DNA from: Salinigranum halophilum | GTDB taxonomy: Archaea; Halobacteriota; Halobacteria; Halobacteriales; Haloferacaceae | Reading direction: 5' to 3' | Assembly (NCBI RefSeq): GCF_007004735.1 | Contig: NZ_ML660182.1 | Coordinates: forward strand, 428,130-492,129 | DNA: 64,000 nucleotides | Shown: positions 10,049-18,208 of the stretch, piece by piece | Numbering within the stretch: the first letter of the stretch is position 1 | How the letters are laid out: every line of letters starts with the position of its first letter | Notes under the pieces: model-generated | Databases searched by the model: none | Told to the model about the DNA's origin: nothing | The model's input: the letters and a program-made list of their open reading frames with translations, nothing else | Made by a program: the position numbers and the translations under genes

Positions 10049-11380
10049 CTACCCCTCGAAGGGGTCGTGGAGTTCGATGGTCTCCGCGCGGTCGGGACCG
10101 ATACCGACGGCGTACACCGGCGCACCGACCTCGTCCGAGACGTAGTTCAGGTAGTCACGTGCGCCCGAAGGCAGGGCGTCGTACCCCTCGCCCGCGACGG
10201 CCGTCCAGTCGACCTCCGGCCACGGTTCGAACTCCTTCAGGACGGGCTCACACCGCGCCCAGCGCTCGGTGGTCGACGGAATCGTCTCGACCTCCTCGCC
10301 GTCGAGTTCGTACGCGTGGCCGACCTGCACCTCGTCGAGTCCGGCGAGCACGTCGACGTGGTTGACGGCGATTCCGGTGAACCCACTCACTCGGGAGGCG
10401 TGTCTGAGCATCGGGATGTCGAGCCAGCCGATACGTCGGGGCCGGCCGGTGACGGTGCCGAACTCGCCGCCTTTCTCGCGGATGTGGTCGGCGAGCGTCT
10501 CCTCGCGGTCGTCGCCGTCCAGTTCCGTCGGCATCGGCCCTTTGCCGACCCGTGAGAGGTACGCCTTCACGATACCGACGACCTCGCCACGGCCGGTGAC
10601 GGTCGGTCCGACGCCCGACCCGGTGGCAGCGCCGCCGGCGGTCGGGTTCGACGAGGTGACGTACGGGTAGCTCCCGTGGTCGATATCGATGAGCGTCCCC
10701 TGTGCACCCTCGAACATGACCTCGTCGCCGGCCTGCCGGCGTTCGTAGAGGAAGTCCGAACAGTTCACGGTCATCCCCTCCTCGGCGAGTCGCTCGCCGA
10801 TCTCGCGGTACTCCTCGTAGAGGGCGTCGACGTCGAACGCTTCGTCGGCGTCGAGACCGAACACCTTCTCGACGAGCGCCCGCTTCTGCGGGACGACGTA
10901 CTCGAGGCGGTCGCGGAGTACTTCGGGGTCGAGGAGGTCGCCGACGCGAACCCCGCGGCGACCGACCTTGTCCTCGTACGTCGGGCCGATTCCCCGGCCG
11001 GTCGTGCCGACCTCGTCGCCCGACTCGGATTTGGCCTCCTCCTCGATTCCGTCGAGCCGACGGTGGTACGGCATGATGACGTGCGCGCGCTCGGCGACTC
11101 GGACGTCCGGGTCGAGGCCGCGCTCGCGCAGGGCGTCGATCTCGTCGAACAGGGTGCGGGGGTTGACGACGCAGCCGTTCCCCAAGACTCCGACTTTGTC
11201 GCGAACGGCACCACTGGGGACGAGCGAGAGCTTGTACTCCTCGCCTCCCTCGACGACGGTGTGGCCGGCGTTGTCGCCGCCCTGATATCTGACGACGACA
11301 TCCGCCGCGCCACCCCACAGGTCGACGAGGGCGCCTTTGCCCTCGTCACCCAACTGAGAGCCGACAATCGTGACGGTCAT
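10049..11380 (-). CDS. purA: Adenylosuccinate synthetase
   Basis: Catalyses GTP-dependent joining of IMP and aspartate, the first step from IMP to AMP. The 443-residue protein shows the glycine-rich GDEGKG nucleotide loop at residues 11-16, an early GNGCVVNPRTL segment, the GRGIGPTYEDKVGRRGVR region and the GAQGTLIDIDHGSYPYVTSSN motif that binds IMP. The ATG at 11380 gives the standard N-terminus; longer in-frame starts run into an Ala/Arg-rich stretch. The Trm112-like gene follows 62 bases downstream. Confidence 0.97.
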   Translation of the reverse strand: MTVTIVGSQLGDEGKGALVDLWGGAADVVVRYQGGDNAGHTVVEGGEEYKLSLVPSGAVRDKVGVLGNGCVVNPRTLFDEIDALRERGLDPDVRVAERAHVIMPYHRRLDGIEEEAKSESGDEVGTTGRGIGPTYEDKVGRRGVRVGDLLDPEVLRDRLEYVVPQKRALVEKVFGLDADEAFDVDALYEEYREIGERLAEEGMTVNCSDFLYERRQAGDEVMFEGAQGTLIDIDHGSYPYVTSSNPTAGGAATGSGVGPTVTGRGEVVGIVKAYLSRVGKGPMPTELDGDDREETLADHIREKGGEFGTVTGRPRRIGWLDIPMLRHASRVSGFTGIAVNHVDVLAGLDEVQVGHAYELDGEEVETIPSTTERWARCEPVLKEFEPWPEVDWTAVAGEGYDALPSGARDYLNYVSDEVGAPVYAVGIGPDRAETIELHDPFEG

Positions 11381-11546
11381 AGACGCGGCTTTCACGCCAT
11401 GGGTCAAACCGGTTACGGTCCACTCACGCGACAGTCGGTGTGCGGCGAGAGTCGCCCGCGCGACGAACGCGGCCGGCGCGACGGGGGCGCGCGAGGGCTG
11501 GTCCCCGATGGGCCGCGAACCTCCTCGCACTCTGACGTGTTACCAC

Positions 11547-11584
11547 ACAGACGGAAGTGTTAACATGGTGTACCGTGTCTGTGC
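11547..11584. promoter_or_regulatory. Inverted repeat upstream of HTH regulator
   Basis: CACAGAC (11547-11553) and GTCTGTG (11578-11584) form a 7-base inverted repeat. The hexamer GTGTTA also occurs twice around it. The repeat lies 36 bases upstream of the TATA-like box of the downstream regulator gene, a plausible place for an activator or autoregulatory operator. Confidence 0.35.
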
Positions 11585-11619
11585 AATCGGCCTGTTTTAC
11601 TCCGCGGTGGAGGGCAACG

Positions 11620-11626
11620 TTTAAAA
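11620..11626 (+). promoter_or_regulatory. TATA-like box of HTH regulator gene
   Basis: TTTAAAA lies 27-33 bases before the ATG at 11653, the expected position for a haloarchaeal TATA box serving a transcript with almost no leader. Confidence 0.55.
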
Positions 11627-11652
11627 CCTCGAAAGACAAGTTAACAAATGGC

Positions 11653-11958
11653 ATGATAGATCGACTCGAGAAGGAAGTGGATATGTTGGAACGGCATCTG
11701 CAGGTGCTGAAGATGGTCATCGACAACGAGCCCATCGGCATCGTCAAGATGTCTAATGAGACCGGGTACCCACACCACAAGGTCCGGTACTCGCTGCGCG
11801 TCCTCGAAGAGGAGAACCTCATCGAACCCTCCAGTCAGGGTGCAATCACGACAGAACGAACCGAAGAGTTCGTCGACGAACTCGACGAGAAACTCGACGA
11901 CATCGTCCAGAAGCTCCAGTCGATGAAGATCGAGGACGCCGCCGAAATCGAGTCCTAA
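11653..11958 (+). CDS. Helix-turn-helix regulator with coiled-coil ends
   Basis: A 101-residue acidic DNA-binding protein. An N-terminal helix (residues 1-22) is followed by a winged helix: NEPIGIVKMSNETGYPHHKVRYSLRVLEEENLIEPS with wing residues. A long C-terminal heptad helix (EFVDELDEKLDDIVQKLQS) should drive dimerisation. It belongs to a widely conserved archaeal regulator type of unknown target. The ATG at 11653 agrees with the promoter position. The upstream inverted repeat suggests autoregulation (inference). Confidence 0.85.
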   Translation: MIDRLEKEVDMLERHLQVLKMVIDNEPIGIVKMSNETGYPHHKVRYSLRVLEEENLIEPSSQGAITTERTEEFVDELDEKLDDIVQKLQSMKIEDAAEIES

Positions 11959-12034
11959 CGCGACGCGAACACCGTACTGCTACTCTCGTTCTCACACGGA
12001 CGTCCGACGCGAGGAGCGACGCCCGTCTCCCGCC

Positions 12035-14488
12035 TCACAGCTCCGGCACCGTCAGGTGGAACTCGCCGTCGCGGGCCTCGACCAGACAGAGGTGATACCC
12101 CTGTTTCCGTGAGAGCTTCACGAAGCTCTTCTTCGAGCTTCGGCTCAAGAGGCCGCTCTTCGTCGCCTCACCGACGGCGTCGAGCGCGCCGGGTTCGAAG
12201 AACGACGTCGTGACGGAGAAGGCACCGCCGAGGGTGTCCTTCGACTCGCCGACGGCCCGCGCTCCGTCGATGAGCGACCCGACCATCTCCTGTGTGGTCG
12301 CGTTCCGACTCGTGTCGACGTCGACGACGAACAGCGGGTCGCCCATCGAGTCCCAGAAGACGAGGTCGAACGTGCGGCTCTCGTGACGCTGGCTCTCCCC
12401 GTCGTCGACGGTCACCGGGACGGCCCCATCGAACTCGATTCGGTCGACCTTCGGGATGCGGTCGAACAGCGGGGCCAGGTCGACGCGGTGGCCCGACCGA
12501 CCGATTTCGTAGAGGAGTTCCTCGACGACCCACTTCGTGAACTGCCACTCCGTCGTCCCGTAGAGGAACGCCTCGTAGGGCTCGCCGTCGACGGTCGTCT
12601 CGTCGCTTTCGAACGTCGTGTGGTACTCCAGTCGGAGGTTCTCGACGACCGCCGACTGTTTGGCCTCGCCAGCCTGCGCTTTCTTCAGCGTCGGCTGCCC
12701 CTTGCTCCGGTATCGAACGAAGAGGTTCGTCCCCTCGCGGGCGGCCGCGGGCGACAGCCGCTGGCCCTCGTCTCCGTGACCCGCGTCCCCTTCCGCGGGC
12801 GTGGTCGCTTCGCGGCGGGCCGACAGCTCCGATTCGAGGTCCGCGACCCGTGCTCTGAGGCGGTCGCGCTCGCGAGTGACCGACTCGAGGTCCGACTCGA
12901 GCGCCCGAGCGTTCGAGGCGAGTTCGTCCCGCTCCGCCCGCACCCGCTCGAGACGCGACTGCAACTCGCTCGCGTCCGCTGCCGACCCCATCGGTGCCGC
13001 AGACCCCGCTGCGTCTGCACGCCCACCGGGGGCCGGCTTTCGCTGGCTGTCAGTCGCTTCACTCTCCGTGTCGGTCGCGCCCTCGTCGCCCCCCTCGGCC
13101 GTCGCCGACGCCGCCTCGCGTTCGAGCGACTCGTCGGGGGAGAGCGCCGGGATGCGCCGCGTCTGCTGCCACTGTCGCTCCGCGGAGAACGCGCCGCTCT
13201 CGTCGGCACCAGCGGGCTCCGTTTCCGCCGGCTCGCCGTCACCCGCCTCCGGAGCGGCCTCTGGTGTCGGCTCTGCGGCCGAGACCGGGTCTGCGTCGGT
13301 GGCGTGCTCCGCGGCCTCCCCGTTCGTCGCGGCGACGGCGTCTTCGGAGTCGTCGGTATCGGCGTCGGTGTCGCCGCTCGTGGGGTCGGTTCCCTGCGCC
13401 GAGGGGCCCTCCGCCGTTGCCTCGTCCTTTCTCTCCGTCGATTCCTCACGGGCTGCCGGCGTCGACGCCGCGTCGAGACCGGTCCCGACCGCTTCGGCGT
13501 CGTGTCCGACGTCTTCGGTCCCGTCGTCGGCTTCGGATTCCCGGTCAGGCTCGTCCACCTCGTCAGCCTCGGCCTCCCGGTCAGGCTTGTCCACCTCGTC
13601 GGTTCCGTCCGTCGCGTCGGCCTCGTCCGCCTCCTCGCCCGTCGTGACGTCCCCGAACGTGTCTTCGTCGGTCGCGTCCGTCGCCCCGTGTCCACCCTCG
13701 TCGGCCGGCGCGTCGGCAGTCGACGGTTCGGCCGCCTCGTCGCTGTTGAGCCCGATTCCCATCCCCCCGGTGAGGCCGTCGTACCGGTCCGGGTCGGTGT
13801 CCGGCCCGGTCGCGGCCTCGGTGCCGGGGTCCTCGGTGGATTCGTCGGCTGCCGCCCCGAACGTCACGCTCTCCTGGTCGGGGGCGTCGGCGTCGACTCC
13901 CCCCGCCTCGGCACTGTCACCGTCCGCGCCGGCGACGTCGCCGCGGCCCGCCCCATCGGGGAGGTCGGTGACGGTGACCTCGACGGCGTTGACGGCGTAG
14001 ATGCCGACCTCGTCGGCGGCGCGGTCGAACGCCTCGTCGCCGGTGACGAGGCGCTCGCTCGCCCCGACGTAGGCGACGCTCATCGACCGACCGCCGTGGT
14101 AGACGACGTAGTAGTCGCCCGAGAGGACGTTCTCCGACAGTTCGACGTAGCCGGTGAACTTCCCCGACGAGAGCGTCCGGTCGACCTCCCGGAGCGAGGT
14201 CTCCTCGGAGTAGTACTTCGCGCGGGTCTCGCCGCCGGTCTCCTGCATCGCGAAGAGCAGCGGGAGCGCGGGGTCGGGAGCCCGGTAAACGGTGACGTCG
14301 CCGCCCTCGAAGTCCTCGAGTGTCCCGTCGAAGAGCCCGACGACGCGGCCGTTGAGGAGGAACGCCCACGCGGCACCCGCCGTCACCGCGCCGGAGAACT
14401 CGTCGCGAGCGAGCGACGGGAGGTCGCCAGCCCCCCGTCCCGTGACCGTCTCCCACCCGGTCACTCTGTCGACGATTAGTGAGTCCAT
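12035..14488 (-). CDS. Large acidic multi-region protein, unknown function
   Basis: An 817-residue protein in three parts. Residues 1-200 form a conserved beta-rich domain that begins MDSLIVDRVTGWE and contains GDYYVVYHGGRSMSV. Residues about 200-500 are an extremely acidic Asp/Glu/Thr/Ala-rich low-complexity linker. Residues 500-565 form a coiled coil (LERVRAERDELASNARALES). The conserved C-terminal domain (585-817) contains FDLVFWDSMGDPLFVVDVDTS. No membrane segment or signal peptide. The ATG at 14488 is where conserved sequence begins; upstream in-frame sequence belongs to other genes. Function unknown. The C-terminal domain has the look of a restriction-endonuclease-like fold without the usual Lys (weak inference). 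Confidence 0.8.
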   Translation of the reverse strand: MDSLIVDRVTGWETVTGRGAGDLPSLARDEFSGAVTAGAAWAFLLNGRVVGLFDGTLEDFEGGDVTVYRAPDPALPLLFAMQETGGETRAKYYSEETSLREVDRTLSSGKFTGYVELSENVLSGDYYVVYHGGRSMSVAYVGASERLVTGDEAFDRAADEVGIYAVNAVEVTVTDLPDGAGRGDVAGADGDSAEAGGVDADAPDQESVTFGAAADESTEDPGTEAATGPDTDPDRYDGLTGGMGIGLNSDEAAEPSTADAPADEGGHGATDATDEDTFGDVTTGEEADEADATDGTDEVDKPDREAEADEVDEPDRESEADDGTEDVGHDAEAVGTGLDAASTPAAREESTERKDEATAEGPSAQGTDPTSGDTDADTDDSEDAVAATNGEAAEHATDADPVSAAEPTPEAAPEAGDGEPAETEPAGADESGAFSAERQWQQTRRIPALSPDESLEREAASATAEGGDEGATDTESEATDSQRKPAPGGRADAAGSAAPMGSAADASELQSRLERVRAERDELASNARALESDLESVTRERDRLRARVADLESELSARREATTPAEGDAGHGDEGQRLSPAAAREGTNLFVRYRSKGQPTLKKAQAGEAKQSAVVENLRLEYHTTFESDETTVDGEPYEAFLYGTTEWQFTKWVVEELLYEIGRSGHRVDLAPLFDRIPKVDRIEFDGAVPVTVDDGESQRHESRTFDLVFWDSMGDPLFVVDVDTSRNATTQEMVGSLIDGARAVGESKDTLGGAFSVTTSFFEPGALDAVGEATKSGLLSRSSKKSFVKLSRKQGYHLCLVEARDGEFHLTVPEL

Positions 14489-14615
14489 TTGGCACAGTTT
14501 CGCGGTAAACGCGTGAAATACTTTCCCCCGTTCTCTCGTCCGTGATAACGACCCTCGTCCGCAGTGGGTGTTTTCGTCGCGCTCGTCGCGCCCGTCGGCT
14601 CGCTCGCGTGACTGC

Positions 14616-14891
14616 TCAGCCGGACGCGTCGGTCTCGGCGTCGCCGCCGTCCCCGTCGCTCCCGGCGTGCTCGTCGACGTAGCGTAGTTCGACGACGCGG
14701 CGTTCTCCGTCGACGTACTTGTACCGGACCCCGTCCTCCTCGTCTTCGGCCTGCCGGTGAGAGCCGTCGCAGAACGGCCGGTTCGCGCTGAGTCCACACC
14801 GACAGATGGCGACGTCGCCGTACTTCTCGTCGATGTCCTCGGCGGTGAGTCGGTACGGTCCGTCGGCGGTGTGGGTGACCTCTCGTGACAC
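14616..14891 (-). CDS. CDGSH iron-sulfur domain protein
   Basis: A small 2Fe-2S protein of the CDGSH (mitoNEET-like) type. The motif CRCGLSANRPFCDGSH gives the three Cys and one His that hold the cluster. A GTG start at 14891 yields an N-terminus (SREVTHTADGPYRL) like other archaeal members. A second GTG at 14939 would overlap the neighbouring gene by 23 bases and add an unlikely extension. The protein is 91 residues with an acidic Gly/Asp tail. A role in electron transfer or cluster storage is known for the family, not for this member. Confidence 0.87.
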   Translation of the reverse strand: MSREVTHTADGPYRLTAEDIDEKYGDVAICRCGLSANRPFCDGSHRQAEDEEDGVRYKYVDGERRVVELRYVDEHAGSDGDGGDAETDASG

Positions 14892-14916
14892 GGTCGCTGG
14901 TGCGACCAGCAGCGAG

Positions 14917-15279
14917 TTAGTCGTTTGGCCGTCCGCCACGACGCCACAGCACGCTCGCGGCGAGGACCAGGAGGTAGGTGAGAAGCGCCGCGACGAGCGC
15001 CGTGAGCACCCACGGGCCGACGAGGAGCGCGAGGCCGACCCCGCCCACGAGGCCGACTACGACGGCCGTCGCCTGCACCGCTCGCCGTCCCCAGACGGCT
15101 CGGACCCACGCCGACCGGAGCGACAAGAGGAGTTCGGCGACGACCGTCGCGGCGGCACCGGCCGCCAGCGCCGTCGGTGTGACCGGTGCGCCGACGAGAA
15201 ACGCCGCGCTCGCGACTCCCCCGAGCACGACCCCGGTCAGCGCGGCGTCACGCCGCGCGCTCGCGTCGCCGTCGGCCAT
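14917..15279 (-). CDS. Four-TM small membrane protein
   Basis: A 120-residue Ala/Val/Leu-rich integral membrane protein with four predicted helices (about 14-33, 36-54, 67-88 and 89-110). No motif is recognised. ATG start at 15279. It ends 26 bases before the CDGSH gene and probably shares its transcript. It is divergent from the channel gene at 15332, with only 52 bases between starts, so the two promoters overlap. Confidence 0.72.
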   Translation of the reverse strand: MADGDASARRDAALTGVVLGGVASAAFLVGAPVTPTALAAGAAATVVAELLLSLRSAWVRAVWGRRAVQATAVVVGLVGGVGLALLVGPWVLTALVAALLTYLLVLAASVLWRRGGRPND

Positions 15280-15331
15280 ACTGGTCGGTGGGACGGTGTG
15301 CTTTTATCCCCCGCGGGTCGAAGCCGGTGGT

Positions 15332-16987
15332 ATGTCGCAGGCCAGCGTCGACGGTGCCCTCACCGAGGCCCGTCGGCGTGCCCTCCTGTACCTCGGCGTC
15401 GCCGCCGCGGCGATGTTCGTGTACGCGCTCCTCTACCAGTACGGGATGCGGACCCTCGAGGGTGTCGACGTCGGCTACGTCGAGTCCCTGCACGTCGTCG
15501 TCGAGACGTTCACCACCACCGGTTACGGCGAGGACGCCGCCCGCTGGTCGACGAACGGGATGTTCCTCCTGATGATGGTGATGCAGTTCACCGGGGTGGC
15601 GCTCATCTTCACGACGCTCCCGCTCTTTCTGGTTCCACTCGTCGAAGAGTCGCTCCGGACCGCGCCGCCGACGGCGACGTCGCTCACCGACCACGTCGTC
15701 ATCTGCGAGTTCACCCCCCGAGGCGACACGCTCGTCGGGGAACTGGAATCGATGGGCACCGACTACGTCATCGTCGAATCCGACCGCGAGGTCGCCCGCG
15801 AACTCGTCGACGACGGGTACGCCGTCGTCCACGGCGACCCCGAATCGGTCGGTGACCTCACCGCGGCCAACGCGGACGAGGCGGTCGCCCTGGTCGCCGA
15901 CGCGGACGACGAGACGAACGCGAGCATCATCCTCTCGGCGAAGCAGGTCGACCCCGACATCCGCGTCATCAGCCTCATCGAGAACGCCGACCTCGCCGAC
16001 TACCACCGGTACGCCGGCGCCGACCGGATCGTCTCCCCGCGCCGACTCCTCGGCGACAGCCTCGCGAGCAAGGCCGCGACCTCCATCTCGACGGACCTCG
16101 GCGACGCCGTGGAGATCGCCGAGGACTTCGAGGTCGTCGAACTGCTCGTCCAGCAGGGGGCCGAGGTGGAGGGAAAGACCATCGCCAACTCGGGCATCGC
16201 CGCCGAACCCGGCGTCACCATCATCGGCGCGTGGTTCCGCGGCGAGTTCGTCTCCCCGCCGCCGCCCGAGGAGGTCATCGACGAACACACCATCCTGCTC
16301 GTGACGGGCCGCGAGCCGCAGCTCGACCGGCTGAAGGAGCTCACCCTCTCGGAGGCCCGCCGCTACCGCCGGGGGACGGTCGTCGTCGTCGGCAACGGCG
16401 AGGTCGGCTCGACGGCGGCCGACGCGCTGGCGGCCGCGGAGGTTCCGACGGTCGTCGTCGACCTCGAGGAGGGACCCGGCGTCGACGTCGTCGGCGACAT
16501 CACCGACAGACAGACCGTCCAGAAGGCGGACGTCGAGAACGCCCGTAGCGTCGTCCTCGCGGTCGACAACGACACCACGGCGGTGTTCGCGACGCTCGTC
16601 ATCAACCAGGTCGCGCCGGGTATCGAGGTCATCGCCCGGGCGAACGAGGCCGAGAGCATCCCCAAGCTCTACCGCGCCGGCGCGGAGTACGTCCTCGCGC
16701 TGGCGACCGTCTCCGGTCGGTTGCTCGCCTCGAACCTGCTCGACGAGGAGGTCATCGCGCCGGAGGCACAACTGGAGATCGTCCGGACGACCGCCCCGGC
16801 GCTCACGGGGAAGACGCTCGCGCAAGCCGACGTCCGCGCGCGAACGAACTGCACCGTCGTCGCCGCCGAGCGCGACGGCGAACTCATCACCGAGGTCGGA
16901 CCGGACTTCGTCGTCCGAACGGGCGACACGCTCGTCGTCGTCGGCCCCGACCGCGACGTCAACCGGTTCAACGAGATCGTCAGTTGA
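15332..16987 (+). CDS. Two-TM potassium channel-like protein with tandem RCK domains
   Basis: A 551-residue membrane protein built like MthK-type channels. TM1 is at about 18-38, the pore helix at 52-60, the selectivity filter TTTGYGE at 61-67, and TM2 at about 77-103. Two cytoplasmic RCK units follow. The first TrkA_N starts at about 120 (VVICEFTPRGDTL) with a TrkA_C near 255-330. The second starts at about 348 (VVVVGNGEVGSTAADAL) with a TrkA_C ending the protein. The filter sequence indicates K+ selectivity; NAD or Ca2+ gating is known for the family. ATG start at 15332. Confidence 0.9.
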   Translation: MSQASVDGALTEARRRALLYLGVAAAAMFVYALLYQYGMRTLEGVDVGYVESLHVVVETFTTTGYGEDAARWSTNGMFLLMMVMQFTGVALIFTTLPLFLVPLVEESLRTAPPTATSLTDHVVICEFTPRGDTLVGELESMGTDYVIVESDREVARELVDDGYAVVHGDPESVGDLTAANADEAVALVADADDETNASIILSAKQVDPDIRVISLIENADLADYHRYAGADRIVSPRRLLGDSLASKAATSISTDLGDAVEIAEDFEVVELLVQQGAEVEGKTIANSGIAAEPGVTIIGAWFRGEFVSPPPPEEVIDEHTILLVTGREPQLDRLKELTLSEARRYRRGTVVVVGNGEVGSTAADALAAAEVPTVVVDLEEGPGVDVVGDITDRQTVQKADVENARSVVLAVDNDTTAVFATLVINQVAPGIEVIARANEAESIPKLYRAGAEYVLALATVSGRLLASNLLDEEVIAPEAQLEIVRTTAPALTGKTLAQADVRARTNCTVVAAERDGELITEVGPDFVVRTGDTLVVVGPDRDVNRFNEIVS

Positions 16988-17262
16988 CGGCGACAGGGGC
17001 AGGCGTGGCGTTCAACGAGCGGGCTGACACACTGTGCGTGGGGGGTGCTGGGGCTGGTTCGGTGAGCGCACGACTGCCGCGCCCGTGCGCGGTGCGGTCT
17101 GCTTGTTTGCCCTGGCCGACTCCTCGGGAATCCGACGCGCTGCCGACATCAAGTACACTCACTTCACTGCACACGAGTCCGGGAGTCGCACGGCAGAAGA
17201 GCCCACACCGTCCAGTGCGTCACCGACCGCGAGAAAACCAGTCCGAACCCACTCGACCGCGA

Positions 17263-18120
17263 TTATGCGACTTCCGCGCCGACGTAGAGGACGACGACGA
17301 GGAACACCCAGACGACGTCGACGAAGTGCCAGTACATCGAGGCGGTCGAGACGGAGACGTGCCGTTCCGCGGAGTACTGCCCGAGCAGGGCGCGGACGAA
17401 GACGATGCCGAGGATGACGGCACCGAGCGTGACGTGCAGGCCGTGCAGCCCCGTCAGACCGAAGAACGCCGACGAGTAGATGCCGGAGGTGAGCGTGAAT
17501 CCTTTCCCGATGATGAACTCGTAGTACTCCAGCACCTGCCCGCCGATGAAGACGACGCCCAGGAGGAGCGTTACGGCGAGGCCGAGGATGAAGTTCCGGC
17601 GGTCCTCGTTGCGGATGGCGACGTGCGCCCAGTGGAGCGTGAACGAAGAGGCCACCAGCAACGCCGTGTTGGCGATGACGAGTGAACTCGTCAGTGGCGG
17701 GAGCTCCTGGGGCGGCCACGTCCCCGCGCGGATGAAGAAGTAGTACGTGAACACGGCACCGAACGTCGCGAGTTCGGAGCCCAGGAACGCGATCATCCCC
17801 CACCGGAGCTTGGTCTCGGAGTGGTGGTCGATACCGCGGTCCCAGAAGTGGACGACGAAGGCGTGGTAGAGCCAGCCGTAGATGCCGACGAGGAACAGGC
17901 CGATGGAGCCGACGGTGACGCCGGGACCGAGCATCGGGCCGACGATGGAGCTCTCTCCCTGTCCCATGATGTACAGCGCGGCACCGACGTAGATGCCCGC
18001 GCCGCCGAGCGCGGTGACGAAGGGCCACCAGCTGGCTTCACCGAACCCCCGGGGCCAGTCCTCGACGGCCGGGAGGTGGTGACCACCGTGACCGTGGTCG
18101 TCGTGTTCTTCCAGACTCAT
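17263..18120 (-). CDS. cox3: Cytochrome c oxidase subunit III
   Basis: A 285-residue heme-copper oxidase subunit III with seven predicted membrane helices. The His-rich N-terminus is cytoplasmic-like. Conserved segments include SELATFGAVFTYYFFIR, the helix with HWAHVAIRN, and LHGLHVTLGA, then YWHFVDVVWVFLF-type near the C-terminus, the classic subunit III ending. It supports proton uptake and stability of the oxidase. No other cox subunits lie in the window. ATG start at 18120. The 88-base gap to the next divergent gene holds both promoters. Confidence 0.95.
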   Translation of the reverse strand: MSLEEHDDHGHGGHHLPAVEDWPRGFGEASWWPFVTALGGAGIYVGAALYIMGQGESSIVGPMLGPGVTVGSIGLFLVGIYGWLYHAFVVHFWDRGIDHHSETKLRWGMIAFLGSELATFGAVFTYYFFIRAGTWPPQELPPLTSSLVIANTALLVASSFTLHWAHVAIRNEDRRNFILGLAVTLLLGVVFIGGQVLEYYEFIIGKGFTLTSGIYSSAFFGLTGLHGLHVTLGAVILGIVFVRALLGQYSAERHVSVSTASMYWHFVDVVWVFLVVVLYVGAEVA

Positions 18121-18208
18121 GGCCGCCAGTTACGATTCGACTGGTAAAAATCCACCCAAACGACCGCCGAGTCGCAACCTACTCTTTCCCCCACCCCCAA
18201 CCGCGCGT

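Noticed and set aside
12383-14479. Very long open frame on the plus strand opposite the 817-residue protein
   Set aside because: Its translation is Arg/Val/Gly-rich and unlike halophile proteins. It is an antisense shadow of the acidic gene.
14891-14939. Longer GTG start of the CDGSH protein
   Set aside because: It would overlap the preceding gene by 23 bases and add residues absent from relatives; the GTG at 14891 gives the family N-terminus.
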